A DNA stretch of 64,000 bases from Rheinheimera faecalis (GTDB taxonomy: Bacteria; Pseudomonadota; Gammaproteobacteria; Enterobacterales; Alteromonadaceae): the NCBI RefSeq assembly GCF_021290965.1, contig NZ_JAJOYT010000001.1, forward strand, positions 124,001 to 188,000. Reading direction: 5' to 3'. A model generated the notes under the pieces. It was given only the letters and a program-made list of their open reading frames with translations, was not told the origin of the DNA and did not search any database. Position numbers and translations under genes: made by a program. This document shows positions 35,249-44,469 of the stretch, piece by piece; the stretch's first letter is position 1, and every line of letters starts with the position of its first letter.

Positions 35249-37051
35249 TTATTGCGCCGGATGGCCCAAACCTTCATGCATGGCATTGAGGATATGGCCG
35301 TTGTCCGCATCCAGTTCCCAGGCGAAAATGCCACCTAAGTTGTACTGCAGCACATAGTTGCCTTTGGCCTGCACAGAACGTTTGGTATCGAAGCTGATTA
35401 AGGTGCCTATTGCTGAATTCCAGACATAGCTGGCTTTGGCTGTGTCATCCCATAACAAGCTGTAGCCATTGGTTCCTGTGCCATTGACACCACCCATATA
35501 GTTGGTTTCGATTTTTTTGTAATCTTCAATACCAGCTTCCCAACTGCCGTTGATGCCTGCACCGCCGGTGCCGGTGAAAGGGTTGTTGTTAGTTACATTG
35601 CTGACATTTTTCCAGCCTCTGCCATACATAGCAGCGCCTATACTGATTTTGCCTGCAGGCACCTGACGGGCCAGTAAGTGCTGCACTGCTTCATGGGTAC
35701 TAAAGCCTGTCATAGGTGAATTTGGATTAGGATACAACGTGGCTTGGTGGCCTAAAGTACCGTTCCAGGCACCGTAGTAGTCGTACGTCATCAGGTTGAT
35801 GTAGTCCATGTAAGGATGAGCGGCTTCCCAGTCGACCAGTTGCAGTTTTTGTACACCACCACTCATGGCTGCGGTCAGCTGGTAGGTGCGGCCTGTTTCC
35901 ACACTTAACGCATCCATTGCCAGACGTAAATCACGCATCAGGAGCGCAAAACCTGCACCGTCCTGAGCTGAACCAAGCGTAGGGTGAGCGCCACCACCGC
36001 CCGGGAATTCCCAGTCGATATCAACGCCGTCAAAGAAGTCGTAGGTTTTAATCATATTGACAATAGAGGCCACAAAAGTAGCGCGGGCCTGCGGATTTAC
36101 CCCTATGGTGTACAGCGGATCAGACAAGGTCCAGCCGCCTACTGAAGGTAAGATTTTCAGATTAGGATGCGTTTTTTTCAGCCGGTACAGTTCGGCAAAA
36201 ATGCCCCGTACTGGCTGATCCCAGGTATCACCCGGATAGGATTTTTCCAAAGCTGCAAATTTGTCATGCACTACTACTGTGTAGTCAGGTTTGCCAGCAC
36301 ATTGCGCCATTAATGCGGCGTAACCTTGTGGATTGGCATCATTGAGCGAACTATTTGGGCCACAGACCGGAATAAATCCATAAAACAGGTGGGTCAGGTT
36401 TTTTGCTGGTATATCAGCGACATGGTAGTTGCGGCCATAAATACCCCATTCGACAAAATAACCACCAACCATTTTGCCTGTGCTATTGGTGTGTGCGATG
36501 TTGTTTTGTTTCAGGGGTTGAGGGTAGTTACTGGCATTGATATCTGTCCAGGGATCAAAACCATCGTCACCCCCTCCGGTATCACCACCGCCTGTGTCGC
36601 CACCTCCGGCGCCTGTCACTGTGATCACTCGTTTATCGCTGGCGGTACAGGTTTTTTCGGCACCTTGTTGATTACAGAGTTGCACGACAAATTCATAACT
36701 GCCCGCGCTGGTGACCACTGAACTTGTACTGCCACTTTGTGCATTCTGGCCATTTGGCGTTAGGGTGGAGTTGTAAACTACGGTTCCATTGCGGGTTAGG
36801 CTCCACTCGTTGCCGTTGGTACCCCACCACATATCCCATTGCACTGGGATGCTAAACTGGCCATTGACCAGACTGACATTGCTTTCCTGCCATGCGATCT
36901 GAGGCTTGCCAGGAGCTGCCGGGGCTGCACTTAGATGCATTGAGCATAACAGGCTGGTCAGAGCCACTACAAAAGCAGGATGGCGTAATTTGGTTTGCAA
37001 AGCGCTGCGGCGCGATGGTCGATCGGCCTGAGTGATGAATGTTGTCAACAT
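35249..37051 (-). CDS. GH18 chitinase, ChiA-like
   Basis: ATG 37051 follows CCGGAGATTTC; 600 residues. The signal region is unusually long, with an Arg/Lys-rich N-terminus before FVVALTSLLCSMHLSAA. A ChiA-type N-terminal FnIII-like domain (about 46-150) has IAWQESNVSLVNGQFSIPVQ, followed by a Gly/Asp linker (GGGDTGGGDTGGGDDG). The GH18 barrel (about 180-600) carries FFDGVDIDWEFPGG and MTYDYYGAWN. This is the architecture of Serratia ChiA, a processive exochitinase, without a separate CBM. It is first in the minus-strand chitin cluster, behind two operator-like palindromes. Confidence 0.95.
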   Translation of the reverse strand: MLTTFITQADRPSRRSALQTKLRHPAFVVALTSLLCSMHLSAAPAAPGKPQIAWQESNVSLVNGQFSIPVQWDMWWGTNGNEWSLTRNGTVVYNSTLTPNGQNAQSGSTSSVVTSAGSYEFVVQLCNQQGAEKTCTASDKRVITVTGAGGGDTGGGDTGGGDDGFDPWTDINASNYPQPLKQNNIAHTNSTGKMVGGYFVEWGIYGRNYHVADIPAKNLTHLFYGFIPVCGPNSSLNDANPQGYAALMAQCAGKPDYTVVVHDKFAALEKSYPGDTWDQPVRGIFAELYRLKKTHPNLKILPSVGGWTLSDPLYTIGVNPQARATFVASIVNMIKTYDFFDGVDIDWEFPGGGGAHPTLGSAQDGAGFALLMRDLRLAMDALSVETGRTYQLTAAMSGGVQKLQLVDWEAAHPYMDYINLMTYDYYGAWNGTLGHQATLYPNPNSPMTGFSTHEAVQHLLARQVPAGKISIGAAMYGRGWKNVSNVTNNNPFTGTGGAGINGSWEAGIEDYKKIETNYMGGVNGTGTNGYSLLWDDTAKASYVWNSAIGTLISFDTKRSVQAKGNYVLQYNLGGIFAWELDADNGHILNAMHEGLGHPAQ

Positions 37052-37163
37052 GAAATCTCCGGTTCTGTGTTGTAAGCAATACCCTGTTGTTTTGCTAAAA
37101 AACACCGACTACGGACCATCCTGTTCCCAGTGCGTTATCAGCGCCTATAACAGTTGATTTAAA

Positions 37164-37177
37164 TGACATCGCTGTCA
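37164..37177 (-). promoter_or_regulatory. LacI-type operator-like palindrome, chitin cluster
   Basis: TGACATCGCTGTCA has arms TGACA/TGTCA about a central CG, the form of LacI-family sites such as those described for the GlcNAc regulator NagR in Shewanella and relatives (recalled, not checked). On the minus strand it overlaps a TTGACA hexamer that could serve as a -35. It is 113 bases upstream of the chiA-like start. Confidence 0.5.
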
Positions 37178-37283
37178 ATTTATGATCTTTACAAAATAAT
37201 GATATATTTATGATGGTTTTATTAAGTTATTAATAATCAAATATTTGATGTCATTTTTTAATTTCAAAAAAAGATGATTTTTA

Positions 37284-37298
37284 TGACAGCGCTGGTCA
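37284..37298 (-). promoter_or_regulatory. second LacI-type operator-like palindrome, chitin cluster
   Basis: TGACAGCGCTGGTCA shares the TGACA..CGCTG core with the site at 37164 but carries one extra base in the right half. Centres are about 120 bases apart, a spacing compatible with looping between two bound repressors. The extra base may lower affinity. Confidence 0.45.
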
Positions 37299-37540
37299 TT
37301 TTTGTGCCTTTGTAAGGTGTTTTGTCTTCAGGTTAAGCTTCAAATAGACGAAGGTGATGTGGATATTGACGGCGTTAACAGCTTTGAATCCAGGTAAAAA
37401 CATCAGTTTTTGGCCTACAGACCAAGCCCGAACTGAAGTATCATCACCACAGTGTTAATCCACTACTTGTCTGTAAAAGTAGTGCGGATAGCAGAACAAC
37501 TATAAAAATATCAAGTGAACCAACCCAGAGAGGACTTCGG

Positions 37541-39232
37541 ATGAACTACAACAAAATAATGCTGGCGTTAAGCCTTGGCGGCGCTTTGGCTTTAACGGCC
37601 TGTAAGCCTGCGCCTGAGCAAAAGACAGAACAACAAATTGCAGCCCCAGTTGCAGAACAGGCAGCAGCGTCTGCATTAGTGGCAGGTTTTGAAAAACGCC
37701 TGGATATCTACCGCACTGTAGATTTAACCGCAGATTTATCCGCTGTATCAGCCCAACATAAACAAATGCTGGTCAAGCTGATTGAAGCAGCAGAAATCAT
37801 GGATCAGTTATTCTGGAAACAAGCCTTTTCAGAGGATAAACACAGCTTTTTAGGCAAAATAACGGACGCTAAAACCAAAGCTTTTGCCGATGTAAACTAT
37901 GGCCCATGGGACAGATTGCAAGGCGATGAGGTGTTTTTAACTGGTTATGCAGCCAAGCCTCTGGGCGCTCAGTTTTACCCAGCTGATATGAGCAAAGAAG
38001 AGTTTGAAAAAGCCGACTTTGCCGATAAAGACGGCCTTTATTCGATAGTGCAGCGCGACAAAGACGGCAAGTTAGTGGCCGTGCCTTATTCACAAGTCTA
38101 CAAAACTGAACTGACAGCAGCAGCTGAGTTGTTAAAACAAGCGGCGGCTTTATCGGAAGATAAAGACTTTGCGAACTACCTGACGATGCGCGCTGAAGCC
38201 TTTTTAAACGACAACTATCAGCCGTCAGATTTTGCCTGGATGGCGATGAAAACCAATCCTATAGATCTGGTGATTGGTCCTATCGAAACCTATGAAGATC
38301 AATTATTTGGTTACCGCGCCGCTTTTGAAGCTTATGTACTGGTGAAAGATTTAGCCTGGAGTGAGCGGTTGGCCAAATACGCTGCCACTTTGCCTGCGCT
38401 GCAAAAAGGCCTACCGGTGCCAGAGCAATACAAAACTGAAAGCCCGGGTTCGGATGCGGACTTAAACGCTTATGATGTGATTTATTACGCTGGTCATTCC
38501 AACTCAGGTGGTAAAACTATCGCCATTAACCTGCCAAACGATGAGCAGGTTCAATTGGAAAAAGGCACCCGCCGTTTGCAGTTAAAAAATGCGATGCAGG
38601 CCAAGTTTGAACATATTATGTCGCCTATCGCGGACTTACTGATCGCGCCTTCGCAGCGCCAGCATGTCACTTTTGATGCCTTTTTTAACAACGTAATGTT
38701 CCACGAAGTGGCGCATGGTTTAGGTATTAAAAACACTATCAATAACAAAGGCACAGTGCGTCAGAGCTTAAAAGAGCTGTCGGGTGGGCTGGAAGAAGGT
38801 AAAGCCGATATTTTAGGTTTGTATATGATTTCTCAGTTGTCGGAGCAGGGGTTATTGCCTGATGCCAAAATGGAAGATTTTTATACCACCTTTATGGCCG
38901 GTATTTTCCGCTCAGTACGTTTTGGCGCGTCCAGCGCACATGGTAAAGCCAATATGGTCTGTTTTAACTATTTTGCCGAGCAGGGCGCTTTTGTCCGTAA
39001 TGACGATGGTACCTATCAGGTCGATTACGTCAAAATGAAAGAAGCCATGACCTCGTTATCGCAACTGATCCTGACGTTACAAGGTGACGGTAACTACGAA
39101 GGTGTGGCGTCATTGATGGCGGATAAAGGCGTGATCAAAGCTCAGCTGGCTGATGATTTGGCTCGTTTAACCAGCGCTAATATCCCGGTGGATATTATCT
39201 TTAATCAGGGCAAAGCTGTGTTGGGTTTGTAA
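37541..39232 (+). CDS. lipoprotein zinc metallopeptidase, DPP III (M49)-like
   Basis: A protein of 563 residues with a lipoprotein signal (LSLGGALALTAC). The zinc site is VMFHEVAHGLG, and about 40 residues on comes GGLEEGKADILGLY, the Glu-containing second motif. In M49 dipeptidyl peptidase III these are HELLGH and EECRAD; here the first motif is a plain HEVAHG, so it belongs to an M49-related bacterial branch rather than to classical DPP III. GAGAGGAC precedes ATG 37541. Substrate is unknown, probably oligopeptides in the periplasm. A GGGGTCAG palindrome lies 6 bases after the stop. Confidence 0.85.
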   Translation: MNYNKIMLALSLGGALALTACKPAPEQKTEQQIAAPVAEQAAASALVAGFEKRLDIYRTVDLTADLSAVSAQHKQMLVKLIEAAEIMDQLFWKQAFSEDKHSFLGKITDAKTKAFADVNYGPWDRLQGDEVFLTGYAAKPLGAQFYPADMSKEEFEKADFADKDGLYSIVQRDKDGKLVAVPYSQVYKTELTAAAELLKQAAALSEDKDFANYLTMRAEAFLNDNYQPSDFAWMAMKTNPIDLVIGPIETYEDQLFGYRAAFEAYVLVKDLAWSERLAKYAATLPALQKGLPVPEQYKTESPGSDADLNAYDVIYYAGHSNSGGKTIAINLPNDEQVQLEKGTRRLQLKNAMQAKFEHIMSPIADLLIAPSQRQHVTFDAFFNNVMFHEVAHGLGIKNTINNKGTVRQSLKELSGGLEEGKADILGLYMISQLSEQGLLPDAKMEDFYTTFMAGIFRSVRFGASSAHGKANMVCFNYFAEQGAFVRNDDGTYQVDYVKMKEAMTSLSQLILTLQGDGNYEGVASLMADKGVIKAQLADDLARLTSANIPVDIIFNQGKAVLGL

Positions 39233-39237
39233 GTGAT

Positions 39238-39263
39238 GGGGTCAGAGCTTTGGCTCTGACCCC
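39238..39263. repeat. GGGGTCAG-family palindrome, short form
   Basis: GGGGTCAGAGC (39238-39248) and GCTCTGACCCC (39253-39263) form a perfect 11-bp stem with loop TTTG. It lies 6 bases after the metallopeptidase stop. Unlike the copies at 4480 and 53222, there is no T tract directly after the stem, so it may be a poor terminator. Confidence 0.85.
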
Positions 39264-39546
39264 TTAGTGCTTTTTGCAACGAACAGCATCAAAACTGCTG
39301 AATTTTTTTAAATTTAAGAGTTAATTTCCATAAACAATAATTCTCTAATTAGCCATCTATCCTGCTGAGTTACCCTTTTATCCCGTTTTCCCGATTCCAG
39401 TTTGGCCTGAGCTTTGTGTTGCGTTACCCTTTAAAAGCGTTTTATGCCCAAAGTAATGTTTGTTTAAAGCAAACAATAACGGCTTGGTCAACTCGGCTGT
39501 TTCTGTACCTGGGTGTTTCTTCTCACCACTTACCAAAGGTTATTCA
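39264..39546. other. intergenic stretch upstream of the porin gene
   Basis: About 280 bases, AT-rich in its first third, with TGTTTG/CAAACA flanking TTTAAAG (about 39457-39475) near a possible upstream start of the porin. The porin promoter must lie here, but I cannot pick a convincing -35/-10 pair. No gene is seen. Confidence 0.4.
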
Positions 39547-40848
39547 ATGGTTAAGCCCACACTTCTGGCTCTGTCTATTGCAGCGGCCTGTCCTTCTATT
39601 GTGTATGCAATGGATAGTTTAAATACTGCAGAGCAGCAGGACTTAGCGACACAGCTACAACAACTTAAACTTCAGGTTGAGGCTTTGGAAAGCCGTTTAG
39701 CAGAGCAGGCTAAACAAAAACCTGAAGCGGAAATTCAGCAAAATACCATAGCAGCTGCATCTGAAAAACCGGCAGCTGAAACACCGACAAATGGTATCGA
39801 AGTCGGTGGTGCTGTACGGACAAACTTTAGCTACACCTCCTATGATGAAGGCAATAAAAACCGCGGTGGTGATTTTGACTTCGACCTGCTGCGCTTGGAT
39901 TTCCGCGGCACTGTAGGGGATGTCAGCTTAAATGCAGAAATCCGGTTTTTTGATTACATGACGGCAGTAAAAAAAGCTTATGTGGCTTATCAGCTAGACG
40001 AGCTGTGGCAAGCCCAGTTAGGTATTACACAGGTGCCTTTTGGTAACTGGCCTTACAATTCAAATAACTACTTTTTCAGCAGTAATTATTACCTGGGTTT
40101 AGAAGACGACCACGATTTGGGCCTGCTGTTTAAAAGGCAGATTTCTGATCAGTGGCAATTAGATATAGGATTTTTCAAAAACGATGAACTCGGTGGCATA
40201 GATGGTTATGTCTCAGATAAAACCGACCGCTATTCCTACGATATAGTCGGCGCTCGCAGCGCTACTGAAGATATTTACGGCGAACCCACTCAAGCGCTGG
40301 CCGAAACCAATACCTTGGTCAGTCGTTTTGGCTATCACCTGACACAAGGCCAGTTAAATACCGAACTTGGTTTTTCCGTGTTGTCCGGCAAGCTGCACGA
40401 TGGTGTGCGTAATGCCGGTGATTACCAGGCCTATGCTTTACATCTGAACAGCCGTTATCAGCGCTGGCAGCTGCAGCTGCAACATAGTCAATATCAGTAT
40501 GATCTGGACGGTATAGAGCGTATCGCTGTCGGGGCTTATGGTTTTTATGACTCGATAGCTGCAGAAGCAAAATCAGCCACAGCCAACCTGGCCTATGATG
40601 TACCAGTGCAGTGGGGCCCTGTCACTGATTTGCAGTTTTATAACAACTACAGTCTGGTGTATGACAAATCGGATCAAAGCCGCACCACTTTGATGAATGT
40701 CACAGGCTTTTCTATTGCTGCAGGTTCACTTTTTACTTACGTGGACTATGTGCATGCCCGCAACCAACCTTTTGTCGGTGGCAGTATGGCCGGCGACAGT
40801 GTGGAGGAGGAACAACGCTTTAATATCAATATTGGCTATTACTTTTAG
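39547..40848 (+). CDS. outer-membrane porin, phosphate-selective porin-like (OprP/DcaP type)
   Basis: ATG 39547 follows AAAGGTTATTCA and gives 433 residues; the upstream start would add 29 residues before the signal. Signal MVKPTLLALSIAAACPSIVY, then a short coiled coil (QQLKLQVEALESRLAEQ) and a Pro/Ala linker. A barrel starts at GIEVGGAVRTNFSYTSYDEG and ends FNINIGYYF with terminal Phe. Trimeric porins with an N-terminal coiled coil belong to this type. It is 63 bases upstream of the BCCT gene, so the pair probably brings a quaternary amine or similar solute across both membranes. Confidence 0.85.
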   Translation: MVKPTLLALSIAAACPSIVYAMDSLNTAEQQDLATQLQQLKLQVEALESRLAEQAKQKPEAEIQQNTIAAASEKPAAETPTNGIEVGGAVRTNFSYTSYDEGNKNRGGDFDFDLLRLDFRGTVGDVSLNAEIRFFDYMTAVKKAYVAYQLDELWQAQLGITQVPFGNWPYNSNNYFFSSNYYLGLEDDHDLGLLFKRQISDQWQLDIGFFKNDELGGIDGYVSDKTDRYSYDIVGARSATEDIYGEPTQALAETNTLVSRFGYHLTQGQLNTELGFSVLSGKLHDGVRNAGDYQAYALHLNSRYQRWQLQLQHSQYQYDLDGIERIAVGAYGFYDSIAAEAKSATANLAYDVPVQWGPVTDLQFYNNYSLVYDKSDQSRTTLMNVTGFSIAAGSLFTYVDYVHARNQPFVGGSMAGDSVEEEQRFNINIGYYF

Positions 40849-40911
40849 CCGGTCTTTTTTCCCGACATTTTTAACCGCATTAGCGCAAACTAAAATTACA
40901 GCAGGTACAGA

Positions 40912-42540
40912 ATGAACGAACAAAAAGATCCAATGATCCCAGATGGCAAAGTCAATGCCATCGACACCGACTACCAGGTTGGGCAGGACAATATACTGGT
41001 GAAACTTGGCCCTTTTGGTCTGGATATTCATAACAGAGTATTTTTGATTTCAGGCTTGAGTATTGTGGCTTTTGTCATTATTACTTTGTTATTTCAGAGC
41101 CAGACAGCACCTGTGTTTTCTACCATGCGTGGCTGGCTGACCAGCAATCTGGACTGGTTTTTTATCAGTGTCGCCAATATCTTTGTGCTGCTTTGTCTGG
41201 CGCTTATTGTATCGCCTTTGGGCAAAGTACGACTGGGCGGCACTGAAGCAAAACCCGACTACAGCTACGTAGGCTGGTTTTCGATGTTATTTGCCGCCGG
41301 TATGGGCATAGGGCTGATGTTTTATGGCGTGTCAGAACCTTTATCCCATTTCAGCAGTGCCTTAAGCGGACCAGTGCTGGAAAACGGCAGTCGCACCGAT
41401 TGGGCGCCGCTTGCTGGTGCTGCAGGCGATCCTGTCGAAGCTGCACGTTTGGGCATGGCTGCTACTATTTACCACTGGGCGCTGCATCCCTGGGCTATTT
41501 ACGCCATTTTAGCGTTAGGCCTCGCGCTGTTTTCCTTTAACAAAGGTTTGCCACTGACCATCAGGTCAGTGTTTTATCCCTTGTTAGGGGAGCGTGTATG
41601 GGGCTGGCCGGGCCATTGCATTGATATTCTTGCGGTATTTGCCACTTTATTTGGTCTGGCTACGTCGCTTGGGCTGGGTTCTGCTCAGGCTGCGGCCGGT
41701 TTGCATCTGCTGTTTGGTGTGCCTGAAGGTCAGACTACCCAAATAGTATTGGTGGTAGTGATTACGCTGATTGCATTAGTTTCAGTAGTTGCAGGTTTGG
41801 ATGCAGGCGTAAAACGTTTATCTGAAATCAATATGGCACTTGCAGCATTGCTGCTGTTGTCGGTGATTGTGTTAGGGCCAACGTTAGTGATCTTAAGTGG
41901 TGTGCTGGATAACCTGGGCGCTTATCTGCAGTATTTACCTGCTCTTGCCAACCCGGTCGGGCGCGAGGACAGCAATTTTCTGCAAGGCTGGACGGCCTTT
42001 TATTGGGCCTGGTGGATCAGCTGGTCGCCTTTTGTTGGCATGTTTATCGCCCGTGTATCCAGAGGTCGTACAGTGCGCGAGTTTTTAATTTCGGTGCTGC
42101 TGGTGCCTTCTTTAGCTTGTGTACTCTGGATGACTGTTTTTGGTTCTACGGCTATCCATCAATTGGTGCAAGACGGTTATCAGGCCGCAGCGTCGGCTGA
42201 ATTGCCACTGCAATTGTTTCAGATGCTGCAGGCGTTGCCGCTGGCTAATATCACCTCCTTTGTTGCCATAGTGTTGGTGGTGGTGTTTTTTGTCACGTCC
42301 TCTGATTCTGGCTCACTGGTGATAGATACCATAGCGGCAGGAGGTAAAGTCGATGTACCTGTAGCACAGCGGGTGTTCTGGTGTACTTTCGAAGGACTGG
42401 TCGCCATAGCACTAGTATTGGGTGGTGGCTTAGTCGCATTACAAGCCATGGCTGTATCGACTGGCTTTCCTTTTGCCTTGGTATTGCTGGCTTCGTGTGT
42501 CTCTGTCGTTATCGGGCTTCGATCAGAGCCTCGAGGTTAA
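40912..42540 (+). CDS. BCCT family transporter (betaine/carnitine/choline type)
   Basis: A 542-residue inner-membrane transporter with 12 helices. Family signatures are WFSMLFAAGMGIGLMFYGVS and GWTAFYWAWWISWSPFVGMF, the latter containing the Trp box lining the trimethylammonium site. RVSRGRTVREF follows it. The C-terminal tail after the last helix is short (GLRSEPRG), without the long osmosensing extension of BetP, so osmotic gating is not expected. It follows a porin gene and precedes a weak terminator-like hairpin. Confidence 0.94.
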   Translation: MNEQKDPMIPDGKVNAIDTDYQVGQDNILVKLGPFGLDIHNRVFLISGLSIVAFVIITLLFQSQTAPVFSTMRGWLTSNLDWFFISVANIFVLLCLALIVSPLGKVRLGGTEAKPDYSYVGWFSMLFAAGMGIGLMFYGVSEPLSHFSSALSGPVLENGSRTDWAPLAGAAGDPVEAARLGMAATIYHWALHPWAIYAILALGLALFSFNKGLPLTIRSVFYPLLGERVWGWPGHCIDILAVFATLFGLATSLGLGSAQAAAGLHLLFGVPEGQTTQIVLVVVITLIALVSVVAGLDAGVKRLSEINMALAALLLLSVIVLGPTLVILSGVLDNLGAYLQYLPALANPVGREDSNFLQGWTAFYWAWWISWSPFVGMFIARVSRGRTVREFLISVLLVPSLACVLWMTVFGSTAIHQLVQDGYQAAASAELPLQLFQMLQALPLANITSFVAIVLVVVFFVTSSDSGSLVIDTIAAGGKVDVPVAQRVFWCTFEGLVAIALVLGGGLVALQAMAVSTGFPFALVLLASCVSVVIGLRSEPRG

Positions 42541-42551
42541 CAACTAAATAA

Positions 42552-42580
42552 GGGGAGGGCTTAGCCTCCCCATTTAAGTT
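42552..42580 (+). terminator. possible weak terminator after the BCCT gene
   Basis: GGGGAGG (42552-42558) pairs with CCTCCCC (42565-42571) around a 6-base loop, then ATTTAAGTTTT. The stem is strong but the T tract interrupted, so partial read-through into the DUF294 gene is likely. Confidence 0.5.
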
Positions 42581-42593
42581 TTAAGGCAAGCGG

Positions 42594-44459
42594 ATGCAGA
42601 TAGAACAAATAGAGATCCTGAATTTTTTAAAACGCTTTAGCCCTTTTAAAGAGTTGCCGGATGACCTGTTGCACCACACTGCAATGCAGGTAGATATTGG
42701 CTATTTTAAAGCCGGTACGCCAATTTTGCGTTTTGGTGAGCCGTTACAGGCTTTGCATTTGGTGCGCAGCGGCGCAGTCGAAACCTACAGACGTAATGGT
42801 GTGTTGTACAACAGACTCAGTGAAGGTGGCATTTTTGCTGAGCAGGGTTTGTTGCGTGATAAAAGCGTTATTTTCCCTGCTACAGCCATAGAAGACAGTT
42901 TGATCTACTTTATCCCTGTGGACTGCTTTGAACTGCTGTATCAATCTGATGAAGTCTTTGCCGATTATGTTGAGATTGGCGACACCCAACGAAAAAAAGG
43001 CGGGGTTCTTGCTGACAAAAGCAATAATGAGTTGATGAGTTCCGAAGTTCGTCAGTTGATTAGCAGGCCTGCTGTGACTTTAGCCGCAGATGCCTCTGTG
43101 CAGCAGGCTGCACAATTGATGCAGCAAGAGTCGGTGTCGTGCTTGTTAATTGTGGCGGACCAATCACCGAATGCGGCTTTGGTTGGCATAGTCACAGACC
43201 GGGATCTACGCAACAGACTAATAGCAGCAGGATTGGATTATCAGCAAAAAGTCGCAGTGGTGATGACGACCGAACTGGTGTGCATTGAACAGCACCAGTT
43301 TGTGTTTGAGGCCATGTTATTGATGCTGCGCCACAATGTGCATCATTTACCTGTGCTGGAAGACGGCAAGGTGCTTGGCATTATCTCTATCGCCGATGTG
43401 ATCCGCTATGAATCGCAAAACAGCCTGTACATTGTCAGCAGCATTTTCCGCCAGCAGACTGTAGCTGAGCTGCAAAGCCTGAGCACTGAATTAGCCTCCT
43501 GTTTTGTCCGCATGGTCAATGAAGATGCCAACTCCAGAATGATTGGCGCTGCTATGGCGGTCACAGGCCGTAGTTTTAAACAACGTTTACTCGAGCTGGC
43601 GGAGCAACAATTGGGGCCACCGCCTGTGCCTTATTGTTTTCTGGCCTTGGGCTCTATGGCGCGGGATGAGCAGCTGATAGTGACGGATCAGGACAATGCG
43701 CTGGTGCTGCACAATGACTACGACCCTGTGTTGCATCAGGATTATTTTGCTGCGCTGGCTCAGTTTGTGTGTGATGGTCTGGCCGCTTGTGGTTACAGCT
43801 ATTGCAGCGGCGATATTATGGCCACCAACAGCCAATGGCGGCAGCCGCTGCGAGTCTGGCAGCAGTATTTCACCGACTGGATTGAAAAACCTGATGCGCA
43901 GCGATTGCTGAACAGCGGTATATTTTTTGATTTAGAAGGGGTCTGGGGTCAGGTTCGTTGGGCCGATCAACTGAATCAGCAAATCAGACGTCAGGTCAAA
44001 GCCAATCCGGATTTTTTAGCCTGTATGGCGCGCAATGCCATCAGCCGGACGCCACCATTAGGTTTCTTTAAAGATTTTGTGCTGGAAAATGACGGTCAGC
44101 AAAACAACTCACTGGATATCAAACGCAGAGGTACAGCGCCTTTGGCCGACCTGGTCAGGGTGCATGCTTTATCTATTGGCTGCGCTGCAACCAATACCTA
44201 TGAGCGATTGTTGGCGGTCAAAGCGGCCGGAATTTTACCTAAAGGCCGGGCCGACGATTTATTGGATGCGCTGGAAGTGATAGCTATGGTGCGAATTCGC
44301 CAGCAAGCCAAAGCTATACAAGCGGGCAGAGCGGCGGATAACAAAGTCAAACCTGAAGAACTCTCTGCATTTGAGCGTAAAACCTTAAAAGAAGCCTTTC
44401 AAATTCTAAGCTTCGCGCAAAAGTTTCTGAAGTTTCGTTACCCCGGCGGGCGACAGTAA
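42594..44459 (+). CDS. cNMP-binding / CBS / DUF294 putative nucleotidyltransferase
   Basis: A 621-residue cytoplasmic regulator. Order of domains: cyclic-nucleotide-binding-like (about 15-130, LHLVRSGAVETYRR), two CBS domains (about 155-275, VGIVTDRDLRNR and LGIISIADVIRY), a GlnD-like nucleotidyltransferase core (about 330-440, LALGSMARDEQ and TDQDNALVL supplying G-S and D-x-D), and a helical DUF294 C-terminal region (to 615). Such proteins usually lie beside acetate permease genes and a DEDDh exonuclease. Here the permease is a BCCT transporter. A role in sensing energy or solute status is inferred from the domains only. Confidence 0.9.
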   Translation: MQIEQIEILNFLKRFSPFKELPDDLLHHTAMQVDIGYFKAGTPILRFGEPLQALHLVRSGAVETYRRNGVLYNRLSEGGIFAEQGLLRDKSVIFPATAIEDSLIYFIPVDCFELLYQSDEVFADYVEIGDTQRKKGGVLADKSNNELMSSEVRQLISRPAVTLAADASVQQAAQLMQQESVSCLLIVADQSPNAALVGIVTDRDLRNRLIAAGLDYQQKVAVVMTTELVCIEQHQFVFEAMLLMLRHNVHHLPVLEDGKVLGIISIADVIRYESQNSLYIVSSIFRQQTVAELQSLSTELASCFVRMVNEDANSRMIGAAMAVTGRSFKQRLLELAEQQLGPPPVPYCFLALGSMARDEQLIVTDQDNALVLHNDYDPVLHQDYFAALAQFVCDGLAACGYSYCSGDIMATNSQWRQPLRVWQQYFTDWIEKPDAQRLLNSGIFFDLEGVWGQVRWADQLNQQIRRQVKANPDFLACMARNAISRTPPLGFFKDFVLENDGQQNNSLDIKRRGTAPLADLVRVHALSIGCAATNTYERLLAVKAAGILPKGRADDLLDALEVIAMVRIRQQAKAIQAGRAADNKVKPEELSAFERKTLKEAFQILSFAQKFLKFRYPGGRQ

Positions 44460-44469
44460 CAGAGGTGTT

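Larger units (their letters stand above)
37052..37540. other. divergent control region between chitin cluster and metallopeptidase gene
   Basis: About 490 bases with no gene. It contains two TGACA-type palindromes (37164 and 37284) and, between them, about 100 bases of very AT-rich DNA with CAAATATTTG. It probably holds the chitin operon promoter on the minus strand and that of the lipoprotein metallopeptidase on the plus strand. Confidence 0.6.

Noticed and set aside
36540-36610. Tandem repeat in the chitinase linker as a separate repeat element
   Set aside because: It encodes the in-frame Gly/Asp linker of the chitinase, a normal feature of modular secreted enzymes.
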